Below the pieces are notes generated by a model that worked only from the letters and a program-made list of their open reading frames with translations, did no database searches and had not been told where the DNA came from. Made by a program: the position numbers and the translations under genes. Of a DNA stretch of 64,000 nucleotides, positions 51,063 to 59,846 are shown piece after piece (position 1 is the first letter of the stretch; every line of letters starts with the position of its first letter). The stretch lies in assembly GCF_037976325.1 (NCBI RefSeq), contig NZ_CP150265.1:7443501-7507500 (forward strand), written 5' to 3'. Source of the stretch: Paenibacillus sp. FSL K6-3182 (GTDB lineage: Bacteria > Bacillota > Bacilli > Paenibacillales > Paenibacillaceae).

Positions 51063-51386
51063 TTACTTGCGTCTACTTGTACTTACAACACGCGTCACTT
51101 GGAACTTATTTACCCCTACCTGTATAATGGCAAACTTGCTGAAAGAAGTGCCGGAAGAAGTATACGGTTCGGCCTCAATATTTCCACTCGGTGTTCTAAC
51201 AGTTGCGGTGATTCTAGTCACCAAGCAAACTCCACGGCTAGAAGCTGTCCAAGTCTCATCACGCTGAACCGCATAATTGTCGTCACTACAAAAGATGGAT
51301 GCATATTCAACTTTTCCAAACGCATTAAACGATGTGGAGTTAAATATCTGAACAGGGTCGTAACCCGTAGGTCTTCTATTTCCCAT
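51063..51386 (-). CDS. Small unknown protein, possibly spore-related
   Basis: 107 residues, soluble and beta-prone: YDPVQIFNSTSFNAFGKVEYASIFCSDDNYAVQRDETWTASSRGVCLVTRITATV. Two Cys (FCSDD, GVCLV) are spaced as in a small beta-barrel. I recall similar short Paenibacillus proteins of unknown role but cannot name a family. AAGGAGG lies eight bases before the ATG at 51386, so the longer open frame to 51530 is not coding. It neighbours a YheC/D-type gene, hence the guess of a spore role. Confidence 0.6.
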   Translation of the reverse strand: MGNRRPTGYDPVQIFNSTSFNAFGKVEYASIFCSDDNYAVQRDETWTASSRGVCLVTRITATVRTPSGNIEAEPYTSSGTSFSKFAIIQVGVNKFQVTRVVSTSRRK

Positions 51387-51536
51387 CTCCAAAACCTCCT
51401 TGATATTGGTATCGTTCATTAAATGCAATTTAATAGTTTTTGGTAAGGTATAAATGTGGACAAGGAAAAAAAGCACGTTTGTCCAATGGTCGCGGAGATA
51501 CGTCAGCATATGATGATGCACCTCAAACAAAAAAAA

Positions 51537-51566
51537 GAACCACCCTCGTTGTTAAACAGGTGGTTC
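51537..51566 (-). terminator. Terminator of the ankyrin/SUKH run
   Basis: Stem GAACCACC / GGTGGTTC, followed on the minus strand by eight T. Confidence 0.8.
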
Positions 51567-51633
51567 GAGAACTATAGGTTTAATACAGCGAGCGCTATTA
51601 CTATGCTTCTTATGGCTACTCTGTGACAAATAG

Positions 51634-52713
51634 CTATAACTCTCCCTCAAGAAACTTGATGAGGTACATTTCAGGCTGCGCGAGGAACTCTGTAAAGCTG
51701 CACAAATCCGCATACTCCTGGTGCTCCACGTCATAACAGCCTACCAAGCCTTTTTTCTTCGGATTCCATACTAGCTGCAGATCAGAGTAATTGTCGATAT
51801 CGGCTGACAGACGCAACAGCTTTTGCCTGCCAACTCTCATCTCAATCGTATCAGTTAATGTAAAAAAATCGATATACCCGATTTTATATTCATTTTGTGC
51901 TAGCTCAAGGCGCAGCTTGTCTCCAGTAAGAAAGCTGAGCAGCTCATCGGTCAGTTTATATTTTTTTAGCTCAAACTTTTTATTTTCCATATTATGAAGC
52001 TCTGCCGGCTCCAGCGATTTCAAATAGTCAGCCAAGATTGTATTCTTATTGCTGACCGCAATCGTATACGGGCGCTCGCCGTCCTTTTCCGCAAAAGTCA
52101 CGTCCGCACCGCGTTCAATTAAAAATTTGACCATGGCCAGATTACCCAAACGCGCGGCAACGGTCAACGGAGTCGCTTGATAAGGATAGACCATATCCGG
52201 TTTATTATAGTTGATGTCCACCCCATGATCGAGCAAATAGGTGAGAGTCTTATAGTCATGATCCGATACAGCTTGACGCAATACAGCACCGCCATGCAAC
52301 TTTATATCTAATCCCAGCTCATGTATGAGAGGGATATTGCTTTTGTTGCCATAGTAGGCCTGTGAATATGCGCCAGACCCGATTTGATTGAGTTTGTCCA
52401 GCTTGGCTCCTTGCGCTGCAATGTAGCGAATGATATCTTCCTTGCAATAGCGAACTGCTCGCAAAAAGGCCGGATTATGATTGACATTCAGGTTGACGCC
52501 ATGCGCTACCAGCAGCTTTACAACATCCATTTGCTGCAATATAAGCGCCAGATCAAGCGGAATTAACGTGGTATGCTTGCTAAGTATGATGCCAGCTTCA
52601 ATATCCCAGCCTGCTGTAATTGCAGCTTGCAAAGCAGGAATATTTCCTTTGTAAATGTGCATCGCGATTTCCGGCAGATCCTCGAACTTCCCAATATCTT
52701 TTAGATTTATCAT
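51634..52713 (-). CDS. Ankyrin-repeat protein
   Basis: 359 residues. At least five ankyrin-type repeats are seen in the first ~235: AGIILSKHTTLIPLDLALILQQMDVVKLLVAHGVNLN, EDIIRYIAAQGAKLD, LRQAVSDHDYKTLTYLLDHGVDIN, TPLTVAARLGNLAMVKFLIERGADVTFAEKDGERPYTIA. The last ~115 residues (LSFLTGDKLRLELAQNEYKIGYIDFFTLTDTIEMRVG) are an unassigned domain. It has no signal peptide. It is last in a run of three genes with a SUKH-type protein. Such sets often serve as immunity partners of polymorphic toxins. Confidence 0.85.
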   Translation of the reverse strand: MINLKDIGKFEDLPEIAMHIYKGNIPALQAAITAGWDIEAGIILSKHTTLIPLDLALILQQMDVVKLLVAHGVNLNVNHNPAFLRAVRYCKEDIIRYIAAQGAKLDKLNQIGSGAYSQAYYGNKSNIPLIHELGLDIKLHGGAVLRQAVSDHDYKTLTYLLDHGVDINYNKPDMVYPYQATPLTVAARLGNLAMVKFLIERGADVTFAEKDGERPYTIAVSNKNTILADYLKSLEPAELHNMENKKFELKKYKLTDELLSFLTGDKLRLELAQNEYKIGYIDFFTLTDTIEMRVGRQKLLRLSADIDNYSDLQLVWNPKKKGLVGCYDVEHQEYADLCSFTEFLAQPEMYLIKFLEGEL

Positions 52714-52737
52714 TTACTAATCGCTCCTACACCTAGT

Positions 52738-53487
52738 TCAACTGTTATTTTCTGAAATTGCTTCGCACCCTTTTGACAAGAGCCACTGCTTCATAACGGC
52801 AAACGCCTGTTGTACATCCTGTTCATAGAAAACAGCCACCTCTTGTTGGTAGGCATAATTCAATCGTACATAGCCACCTAGTTGCCGGTAGAACAGGAAG
52901 CATGCATATGGGGTCTCAATGGACAAATCCGGTGGAAAATCTGCTTGGCACATTCCGGCCAGATCGGGCAACGAAAGTCGGTTCTGCCCTTGTGGCAAAC
53001 GTAAAAAGAGATGGCTCCGAGTGCCCGTCCACGGTTCATAATAGACAGCCTCCTCTTGACTAATTCCATACACCTGACGATATATTTCGTCCAGCACCAA
53101 GGCGTACATCCCTTCGTCTTCCTGCTCCCGTTCCTGCAGTGAAATCGCCTTAACGTGCTCCGCATGCCGAGGCAGCCAGAGAAGTAAAGCCGTCTGGGGA
53201 TGCACGGCCAGAAAATCACCGTCCACTGTTGTGCCTATAACGGTACACTCACCGATCTGTTGCTCAGTAATGGGGCTGTCTTCGTCATGCTCCCATAACC
53301 CGTACTCAGCAAAGGGCTTAAGCACCTCCGTATCCGGCAGTTGGACATTCAACCACCCTCTGTAAGTCCCTTCGCCGAATCGCCGCAAAAACCGGAGGTA
53401 GCCCGGTGGATAAACAGCGCTGTCTTCCTTTGCAAGTGCTTGGTTTTGACCATCTGACAGCGGTTTTGGCCGAGATACAATGTACAT
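52738..53487 (-). CDS. SMI1/KNR4 (SUKH)-like protein
   Basis: 249 residues. The SUKH pattern is visible in YPPGYLRFLRRFGEGTYRGWLNVQLPD (residues 26-52) and in the later IGTTVDGDFLAVHPQTALLLWLPRHA. The C-terminal half (SLPDLAGMCQADFPPDLSIETPYACFLFYRQLGGYVRLNY) is unlike standard SUKH and unassigned. SUKH proteins commonly neutralise nuclease toxins. No toxin is encoded here. GGGGGGAG precedes the ATG; the ankyrin gene follows 24 bases downstream. Confidence 0.75.
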   Translation of the reverse strand: MYIVSRPKPLSDGQNQALAKEDSAVYPPGYLRFLRRFGEGTYRGWLNVQLPDTEVLKPFAEYGLWEHDEDSPITEQQIGECTVIGTTVDGDFLAVHPQTALLLWLPRHAEHVKAISLQEREQEDEGMYALVLDEIYRQVYGISQEEAVYYEPWTGTRSHLFLRLPQGQNRLSLPDLAGMCQADFPPDLSIETPYACFLFYRQLGGYVRLNYAYQQEVAVFYEQDVQQAFAVMKQWLLSKGCEAISENNS

Positions 53488-53560
53488 AAATACTCCCCCC
53501 TATTTGGACTATTAAGTCTGCCGCTGTTGGCAGTCGGATTTACTTCATGGAAAATTCTTT

Positions 53561-54133
53561 TCAAAATTCATATGTCCCAAATTGTTTTCTGAGAGATTCT
53601 TCGTGCGGTATCCACTCCGAATCACTCCATAAAGACATTTTCACGAGTTCTGACAGCTTATCTACAGCTTGTACTGGACTCGTAATGCTAATGAAGTCGT
53701 CAAAAACCTCATTACGGATATCCAACGCTTTCCGCAGGTAGTCATCATTAATACGCTCTTCTTTGAGTTGTTCATATTCATCCCTCATCCACTGTTCACA
53801 AAAAATTTTTTCGGCCCTAATATCTCCATTCTCGAAAAACGACAAGTCAAATAATTCCTCATTCATATATCCGGCGGTCATCACCGGCTCTTCGATAAGC
53901 CGGGACAACGTTTTGCCAACCTCCTTCACCGTACCCCATACAAAATAATCGTGCAGCACGCTGATCCAGTTTTCGTTGCTTTTGCTTATGTACATGACGA
54001 CTTTGATCTCTTGAGTCTCATTATTTGGCTCGCCTAATACTGTGGCATGCCCTTCACTTAGCTCTCTTAATGCATCGACAGTCTTTTCAAGGTTTTTCGA
54101 CTTAATATGCAAATTCGCAAATGATCTTCCCAC
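53561..54133 (-). CDS. Unknown protein, possible immunity protein
   Basis: 190 residues, not recognised. The N-terminus (SFANLHIKSKNLEKTVDALRELSEGHATVLG) is a ferredoxin-like alpha/beta unit. The rest is charged and helical (CEQWMRDEYEQLKEERINDDYLRKALDIRNEVFDDFISITSPVQAVDKL). No signal peptide. The start is GTG at 54133 with AGGAGG seven bases upstream. It heads a run with SUKH and ankyrin genes, the sole reason to suspect an immunity role. Confidence 0.65.
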   Translation of the reverse strand: MGRSFANLHIKSKNLEKTVDALRELSEGHATVLGEPNNETQEIKVVMYISKSNENWISVLHDYFVWGTVKEVGKTLSRLIEEPVMTAGYMNEELFDLSFFENGDIRAEKIFCEQWMRDEYEQLKEERINDDYLRKALDIRNEVFDDFISITSPVQAVDKLSELVKMSLWSDSEWIPHEESLRKQFGTYEF

Positions 54134-54333
54134 GAGATCGCCTCCTCTAATCGCTTTCTTACTCAGCCTGATTCTTGTTTATATCCAATAGATTGGTTCT
54201 ATATATGTATCTTATTTCCATTATAGTGATCGCTTGTCCTGAGTCTACCTACTTTTCACCTGAATTTTGGAATAAAGTTTGCAATGCTAGAGATATAGCC
54301 TTGATCTCTCCAACTTTCCAAAACAAAGTTTTT

Positions 54334-54384
54334 CGCCGTCATATATGGCATGGTTCTCCGCTTTGTCTGTAAAGGCCAGCTTTT
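54334..54384. repeat. Dispersed repeat copy C
   Basis: CGCCGTCATATATGGCATGG, then TTCTCCGCTTTGTCTGTAAAGG and CCAGCTTTT; similar to 46276-46326. A terminator follows. No gene is seen in 54134-54425. Confidence 0.55.
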
Positions 54385-54387
54385 GAA

Positions 54388-54419
54388 CAAAGACCATCCC
54401 GATAAAAGGATGGTCTTTG
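54388..54419 (-). terminator. Terminator of the YceI gene
   Basis: Perfect 12-base stem CAAAGACCATCC / GGATGGTCTTTG, seven bases from the stop. Confidence 0.85.
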
Positions 54420-54425
54420 GAATCT

Positions 54426-54959
54426 CTAATTTATTTTAATTGCCTCAATATTAAGTTCGATTATCACTTCATTTCCGACAATAATTCCACCCGTTTCAAG
54501 AGGCGAGTTGAATTTCAAACCAAATTCATTACGATCAATACTCGCTGTTGAATGAAAGCCTACACGTTCACGGCCGCGAGGGTCTTTGTTTAGTCCTTCA
54601 AAAACGGAATGAAAAGTGACAGGTTTAGTTACTCCATGCAGAGTTAGATTGCCCGTAAGTTCATACTGCCGTTCGCCAGCAAATACGCAGTTGGTGCTTT
54701 GAAACACAATAGTTGGATACTTGTCAGCATGAAGAAAGTCGTCGCTTCTCAAATGCTCATCTCGTTGTGCTTGACGAGTTGTGATACTATTTGCTTCTAT
54801 GGAAGCCTGAATACCCATGGTTGTTAACTCGTTGGGATCAAAACTTATAATCGCTTCGAAACGCTCAAATACTCCTTTAATTTTATTAATCATTAAATGC
54901 GTCACCGAAAACTCGACGGAGCTGTGGTCCGGATCTACTTCCCATTTGATATTACTCAT
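54426..54959 (-). CDS. YceI-family lipocalin-like protein
   Basis: 177 residues. It begins KWEVDPDHSSVEFSVTHLMINKIKGVFERFEAIISFD and continues with SIEANSITTRQAQRDEHLRSDDFLHADKYPTIVFQST, GNLTLHGVTKPVTFHS and FGLKFNSPLETGGIIVGNEVIIELNIEA, all standard for YceI. The fold is a beta-barrel that binds isoprenoids. There is no signal peptide, so unlike E. coli YceI it is cytosolic. AGAGGTGGAA precedes the ATG. Confidence 0.95.
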   Translation of the reverse strand: MSNIKWEVDPDHSSVEFSVTHLMINKIKGVFERFEAIISFDPNELTTMGIQASIEANSITTRQAQRDEHLRSDDFLHADKYPTIVFQSTNCVFAGERQYELTGNLTLHGVTKPVTFHSVFEGLNKDPRGRERVGFHSTASIDRNEFGLKFNSPLETGGIIVGNEVIIELNIEAIKIN

Positions 54960-55045
54960 GAATAAATTCCACCTCTATAATAAGATTATGAGAAAGGTCA
55001 CCCTATCTCCAAAACACTGCGCTATTCGCATATACCTAATATACA

Positions 55046-55081
55046 AAAACGCTACTGACAACGTAATGTCAGTAGCGTTTT
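55046..55081 (-). terminator. Terminator of the nucleoside operon
   Basis: Perfect 15-base stem AAAACGCTACTGACA / TGTCAGTAGCGTTTT, loop of five, downstream of deoB; another run of T lies at 55086-55092 on the plus strand. Confidence 0.85.
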
Positions 55082-55164
55082 AGCATTTTTTTGGTTCGCA
55101 GATGTCGATTATCTGTAGTGTGATACTCCCTAATTTAAAATGGGCAGGCGGTTCCAGATCAAGT

Positions 55165-56352
55165 TTATTTAAGCTCCTGTAAGAGACTCTGTCCAAACTG
55201 CGGCATTTTCACATTAAAGTTATCTGCAACCGTTGCCCCAATATCCGAAAATGTCTTACTTACAGGTAGCTCACTTTGCTCAGTGAAACTCTTGTTGTAG
55301 ATGAGTAAAGGTACATTTTCACGGGTATGATCTGTACCCGCATGAATGGGATCATTGCCATGATCTGCTGTAATCATGAGAAGATCATCTTCGCTCAGCT
55401 CAGCAAGAACTTCATTTAATCGATCATCAAATTGTTCTAGCGCTTTCCCATAACCGATCGGGTCTCTACGATGTCCATAGAGTGCATCAAAGTCAACAAG
55501 ATTCAAAAAACTAAGTCCTGTAAAATCAATATGAATGGTCTCCATGAGTTTATCCATGCCATCCATGTTTGATACTGTGCGCAAAGACTTGGTGACACCT
55601 TCACCATCATATATATCTGAGATTTTGCCAATCGCTAATACATCGAACCCAGCATCCTTGAGCTCATTCATCACGGTTCTTCCATAAGGCTTCAAGGCAT
55701 AATCATGACGGTTCGATGTTCTCTTGAATTTTCCAGACTCTCCGAGGAATGGCCTGGCGATCACTCTGCCTAACATGTATTCCTCACGTAGCGTAATCTC
55801 TCTGGCTATCTCACAGATTTGATAAAGCTCTTCCACAGGGACAACCTCTTCATGAGCCGCAATCTGAATCACTGAATCTGCTGAAGTATAGACAATGAGT
55901 GCACCAGTGTTCATATGCTCTTGCCCAAGTTCATCCAGAATAGCTGTACCACTAGCTGGTTTATTGCCAATAACCTTTCGTCCCGTTTTTTGCTCTAATT
56001 CGTTAATTAATTCATTTGGAAATCCTTCAGGGAACACTTTAAAAGGAACATCGATTTTTATGCCCATAATCTCCCAGTGACCAGTCATTGTATCCTTCCC
56101 GTTCGAAGCCTCCTGCATTTTGGTGAAATAAGCTAAAGGCTGCTCTACTTTGGGTACTCCGGGTATTTGTTCAATATGGCTTAACCCTAACTTAGATAAA
56201 ACAGGAACATGCAGCCCATTCATTCTTTCTGCAATATGCCGTAATGTATGTGATCCTGTATCCCCAAACTTTTCAGCATCCGGAGCTTCACCGATGCCTA
56301 CAGAATCCATAACGATGACGAAAATCCGCTTAAACCGAGGTGTTTGTTTCAT
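55165..56352 (-). CDS. deoB: Phosphopentomutase
   Basis: 395 residues, alkaline-phosphatase superfamily. Motifs: [25 protein letters not shown] with the first metal ligands, [15 protein letters not shown] with the phospho-acceptor Thr, [16 protein letters not shown] and ITADHGNDP with the second metal site, and [12 protein letters not shown]. It interconverts ribose-1- and ribose-5-phosphate (and the deoxy forms), passing nucleoside sugars to central metabolism. It is last in the operon, 32 bases after nupC. Confidence 0.97.
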   Translation of the reverse strand: MKQTPRFKRIFVIVMDSVGIGEAPDAEKFGDTGSHTLRHIAERMNGLHVPVLSKLGLSHIEQIPGVPKVEQPLAYFTKMQEASNGKDTMTGHWEIMGIKIDVPFKVFPEGFPNELINELEQKTGRKVIGNKPASGTAILDELGQEHMNTGALIVYTSADSVIQIAAHEEVVPVEELYQICEIAREITLREEYMLGRVIARPFLGESGKFKRTSNRHDYALKPYGRTVMNELKDAGFDVLAIGKISDIYDGEGVTKSLRTVSNMDGMDKLMETIHIDFTGLSFLNLVDFDALYGHRRDPIGYGKALEQFDDRLNEVLAELSEDDLLMITADHGNDPIHAGTDHTRENVPLLIYNKSFTEQSELPVSKTFSDIGATVADNFNVKMPQFGQSLLQELK

Positions 56353-56384
56353 GTTAATGCTCCTTCTATTTTAGCTGTACTCAA

Positions 56385-57566
56385 CTAAAATATGATTCCG
56401 ATAACGATGGCTGATAAAACGCTTACAAGTGTCGCGCCATATAACAACTTTAATCCAAATCGAGCAACCACATTCCCTTGTTTTTCATTCAAGCCTTTTA
56501 CGGCACCCACGATTGTACCAATGGACCCAAAGTTAGCAAATGAGATTAGAAATACAGAGACGATGGCTGTCGTACGATCACTAAAGCCGTCTTGAATTTT
56601 TACAAAATCAAGCATAGCCACAAATTCATTCGCCACTAATTTGGTCGCCATGATACTGCCTGCACTAACAGCCTCAGACCATGGCACACCCATAACAAAG
56701 GCAACCGGTGCAAAGACATAACCTAATGCTTCTTGGAACGAGATACCGAATATGCCAGCGAAAACGCCGTTAATTAAAGCAATTAACCCAACGAAACCAA
56801 CCAACATAACCCCAACCACGACGGCTACCTTAAAGCCATCCATAATATACTCGCCCAGCATTTCGAAAAACGTTTGTTTTTCTTGTTCCTGAACTTCAAC
56901 AATATCCTCTTCAGGTTTAACCTCATATGGGTTGATGATGGATGCAATAATAAAGCCGCCAAATAGGTTTAGTATTAATGCAGCTACAACATATCTAGGC
57001 TCCAGCATCGTCATATAGGAACCAACGATTGACATGGATACCGTCGACATTGCTGATGCACATAATGTGTACAGACGCTGCTTAGACAATAATCCGAGTT
57101 GATTTTTCACCGAAATAAACACTTCATTTTGTCCGACAATGGCAGCCGCAACCGCATTATAGGATTCCAATTTCCCCATACCATTTATTTTACTTAGGAC
57201 CAGACCAATATACTTTATAATAAATGGCAGTATTTTATAATGTTGCAGAATCCCGATAATTGCTGACATAAATACGATAGGCATCAATACAAAGAGGAAA
57301 AATGTGTGTGCTCCTTCGTTTGCCATTCCACCAAAAATAAAGTTAATCCCTTCATTTGCATATCCCAGTAATTTATCAAAACTATTGGCAAAGCCCTTAA
57401 TTAATAATTCCCCTATACTCGTTTTTAGTAGAAGTATTCCTAAAACAATCTGAACCACAATCATGACAATAATTGGTCGATATTTAATCTTTTTCTTATC
57501 ATTACTTGCAAGCCATGCCAGTATTAGAACAAGAATTAGACCAGCAACAGAGATGAGATAATGCAT
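56385..57566 (-). CDS. nupC: NupC-type concentrative nucleoside transporter
   Basis: 393 residues, CNT family, around ten membrane helices. Typical segments: [17 protein letters not shown] near the start, [26 protein letters not shown] with the nucleoside-binding Q-N-E-V, the [28 protein letters not shown] region, and [26 protein letters not shown]. It imports nucleosides with protons or sodium. It is coupled with deoB and lies 22 bases after the NCS2 permease gene. Confidence 0.95.
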   Translation of the reverse strand: MHYLISVAGLILVLILAWLASNDKKKIKYRPIIVMIVVQIVLGILLLKTSIGELLIKGFANSFDKLLGYANEGINFIFGGMANEGAHTFFLFVLMPIVFMSAIIGILQHYKILPFIIKYIGLVLSKINGMGKLESYNAVAAAIVGQNEVFISVKNQLGLLSKQRLYTLCASAMSTVSMSIVGSYMTMLEPRYVVAALILNLFGGFIIASIINPYEVKPEEDIVEVQEQEKQTFFEMLGEYIMDGFKVAVVVGVMLVGFVGLIALINGVFAGIFGISFQEALGYVFAPVAFVMGVPWSEAVSAGSIMATKLVANEFVAMLDFVKIQDGFSDRTTAIVSVFLISFANFGSIGTIVGAVKGLNEKQGNVVARFGLKLLYGATLVSVLSAIVIGIIF

Positions 57567-57588
57567 CTTTACCCCTCCAAATTTTTGT

Positions 57589-58884
57589 TTATTGTCTTAC
57601 CTTACTCCGCTGTTTTTCCCTCCACATGCATCCCTGTTCCAAAATAATCGCCAACAGGCTTCCGCATATTAACCCGTTATTTAAAATGGCGATCACGATC
57701 GGAGATAAATGGATTGTGGCTGATGAAGGGATAAACATTAAACCCACACCCACTAGCAGGGAAACTCCACTAACAATAAAAGGTCGCTCTTCATGAATGA
57801 CCTTTCGCAATTCCCTCAACGATATTCCAACCATCTTCACAAAAATAACGAATGTAACAGCATAACCAATCGGAGCTGGAATGCCGGATATGACATTCAT
57901 AATTGGCGGAAACAAGGATAAAATTATCACTAAGCTGCACCCTATTAAAAACGATCTGCGCTCTTTCACACCTGTCTGCTGAACATATCCCGCCGCTCCC
58001 GAAATAGGCACCGAGCCAATCGCCCCTAAAGAGCCGCCAATAAAATGTGTAATTCCGGATATAATTCCAGCACGCCAATAACGGCGATGATCCGTGGATT
58101 GCTTTTGCTCTATCACGGTTTCCATCAACCGGATGGATGCAATCGCATTGGTTATTAACAGCAGTGTTAATAACAACGCTGTAGTAATGGTCCCACCGTC
58201 AAATCGCGGCCGTCCAAATGGAAACATTTCGGGTAGATTAACTAGGTTTTCTGCTTGTGAAAAAACCGGTGTGTTACCAAAAACTATAAATAATAGCCAA
58301 CCTAACAATATACTAATGATCACCGAAAATTGTCGAAGTAACGCGATGCGACAGCTCCCTAACCAAAAGGTAATGCAAACCACAATCACACTAAGCAAAA
58401 ACACTTTAACATCTAACGTCGTATGGCTAGATGTAATTCCCATCATCCCTTTCATAAAAGAACCGCTTAATTGAAAGATCAATAACAGTAAATATATAAA
58501 AGTGATGGTTGGTGTAAATAATCGGGCTATTTTATCCATTAGCTTAAAGGCTGAAATGAGGATAAATAAGACACCGCTAATGATCATTCCTCCACTTAAA
58601 GCTTGCAGAGCATCAATGTTAGAAGAATATAATACCCCCACTAAACTCGCGTAAATGGTAAAAATGCTCCACCATAACCCTGCCGGACCTTCATGAATAG
58701 GAAGTTTATGACCAATCAGGCCTTGTAAAAAGCCCGCTATCCCCAAAGTAATAATGGTACTCTGGATGAGTCCAGCAGTCTCAATGGGTGTTAAGTTATA
58801 TAAATCTGCGATAGCAATTGGTGCAGCAATTGCGCCTGCGATCATAAAAATCATCCACTGCAATCCGGACAGAATTACTCTCAT
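57589..58884 (-). CDS. NCS2-type purine/pyrimidine permease
   Basis: 431 residues, about 12-14 helices of the UraA/XanP-like fold. Signals include [25 protein letters not shown] at the start, [18 protein letters not shown], and [25 protein letters not shown] with the conserved P-x-x-G-x-x-x-x-x-Q/TG region. It should import a nucleobase or release the base freed by the phosphorylase. The precise base is unknown; it differs from canonical UraA in the substrate loop. It lies 33 bases after the phosphorylase gene. Confidence 0.85.
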   Translation of the reverse strand: MRVILSGLQWMIFMIAGAIAAPIAIADLYNLTPIETAGLIQSTIITLGIAGFLQGLIGHKLPIHEGPAGLWWSIFTIYASLVGVLYSSNIDALQALSGGMIISGVLFILISAFKLMDKIARLFTPTITFIYLLLLIFQLSGSFMKGMMGITSSHTTLDVKVFLLSVIVVCITFWLGSCRIALLRQFSVIISILLGWLLFIVFGNTPVFSQAENLVNLPEMFPFGRPRFDGGTITTALLLTLLLITNAIASIRLMETVIEQKQSTDHRRYWRAGIISGITHFIGGSLGAIGSVPISGAAGYVQQTGVKERRSFLIGCSLVIILSLFPPIMNVISGIPAPIGYAVTFVIFVKMVGISLRELRKVIHEERPFIVSGVSLLVGVGLMFIPSSATIHLSPIVIAILNNGLICGSLLAIILEQGCMWREKQRSKVRQ

Positions 58885-58917
58885 TTCTTTCTCACTCTCT
58901 TTTCCTAACCCTTAAAC

Positions 58918-59634
58918 CTATAAACTAGTGTCATCAATGATTGTATTAAGAGCTATTTCTACCATTTCATAAAAGGACTGTTCACTTTCTTGATGAGTTA
59001 AGTGCTCCTGCGTTAATAATTGACTGCCCACGGTCAAAATGGACAGTGCTTTTACCCCATATTTAGAAGCCAAAGTATAGAGCGATGTGCTTTCCATTTC
59101 TACTGCTAATACGCCAAAGTCCATAAATTTGTGAAGTCGATCCAACGTTTCACGATAAAATTCATCCGAATTATAAATGTTGCCAACAAAGACTTTCGCT
59201 TGCTTACCTTGTGTGTGTTGATATGCTTTCATTAACAATGAGAAATCTGCCGTAGGCGCATAGTTGCAGCCATGGAAAATTTTCTCCGTCAGATTGCTGT
59301 CTGAAGACACGGCTTGGGCCAATACAATATCACGGATATTTACATCTTCTTGCATCGCGCCACATGTGCCAATGCGAATCAATTTCTTCACTTCGTAATC
59401 GATGATCAGTTCCGTTGCATATATGCTCATCGATGGGTTACCCATCCCTGTCCCCTGAACCGACACCGGCACACCTTTGTATAACCCAGTGTATCCATAC
59501 ATACCTCTTACTTCGTTATAGCAATAGGCTTCCTCTAAAAAATTCTCTGCTACAAATTTTGCACGCAAAGGATCTCCTGGAAGCAAAACACGTTCTGCTA
59601 TTTCTCCTTTTTTTGCACCTAAATGCCTGCTCAT
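58918..59634 (-). CDS. DeoD-like nucleoside phosphorylase lacking the catalytic Asp/Arg pair
   Basis: 238 residues, aligned without gaps to E. coli DeoD from memory. Phosphate and ribose residues are kept: His4, Gly20, Arg24, Arg43, Arg87, Thr90 (Ser in E. coli), Met180, Glu181. The base-side pair Asp204 and Arg217 is replaced by Ser204 (in TVGSQLLTQE) and Ser217 (HQESEQS). It may use a different base or be weakly active. GGAGG before 59634 sets the start; the open frame to 59796 is leader. Genes for a base permease, NupC and DeoB follow. Confidence 0.9.
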   Translation of the reverse strand: MSRHLGAKKGEIAERVLLPGDPLRAKFVAENFLEEAYCYNEVRGMYGYTGLYKGVPVSVQGTGMGNPSMSIYATELIIDYEVKKLIRIGTCGAMQEDVNIRDIVLAQAVSSDSNLTEKIFHGCNYAPTADFSLLMKAYQHTQGKQAKVFVGNIYNSDEFYRETLDRLHKFMDFGVLAVEMESTSLYTLASKYGVKALSILTVGSQLLTQEHLTHQESEQSFYEMVEIALNTIIDDTSL

Positions 59635-59675
59635 ATGGTTTCCTCCAATAATCTGAATACTGCACTCAGATTTTC

Positions 59676-59690
59676 CGAAATCGCTTCCAT
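59676..59690. promoter_or_regulatory. cre-like site in the deoD leader
   Basis: Minus strand ATGGAAGCGATTTCG, 14 of 15 matches to the CcpA consensus, about 45 bases upstream of the start codon. Nucleoside use is commonly under catabolite repression in Bacillales. Confidence 0.5.
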
Positions 59691-59846
59691 TTACCGACGG
59701 GAAAATAGATGCTTTAGTATTCTCCAAACGAATTTCCTTAAGGAAGGTCAGTATTAATCGTTTAGAACCTGCTTTGAGCATAAGGTTTTTTATCATCGCA
59801 AACTAGACCAAAATCTTACGTAGGGTACGGAAAATAATTGGTCAAA

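Noticed and set aside
51387..51530. Upstream extension of the 107-residue protein
   Set aside because: Strong AAGGAGG lies inside it, correctly spaced for the ATG at 51386.
54175..54372. Open frame of 65 codons
   Set aside because: No ribosome site; it covers repeat copy C and a non-coding gap.
59635..59796. Upstream extension of the DeoD-like frame
   Set aside because: GGAGG directly before 59634 and alignment to DeoD set the start; the extension includes a cre-like site and is leader.
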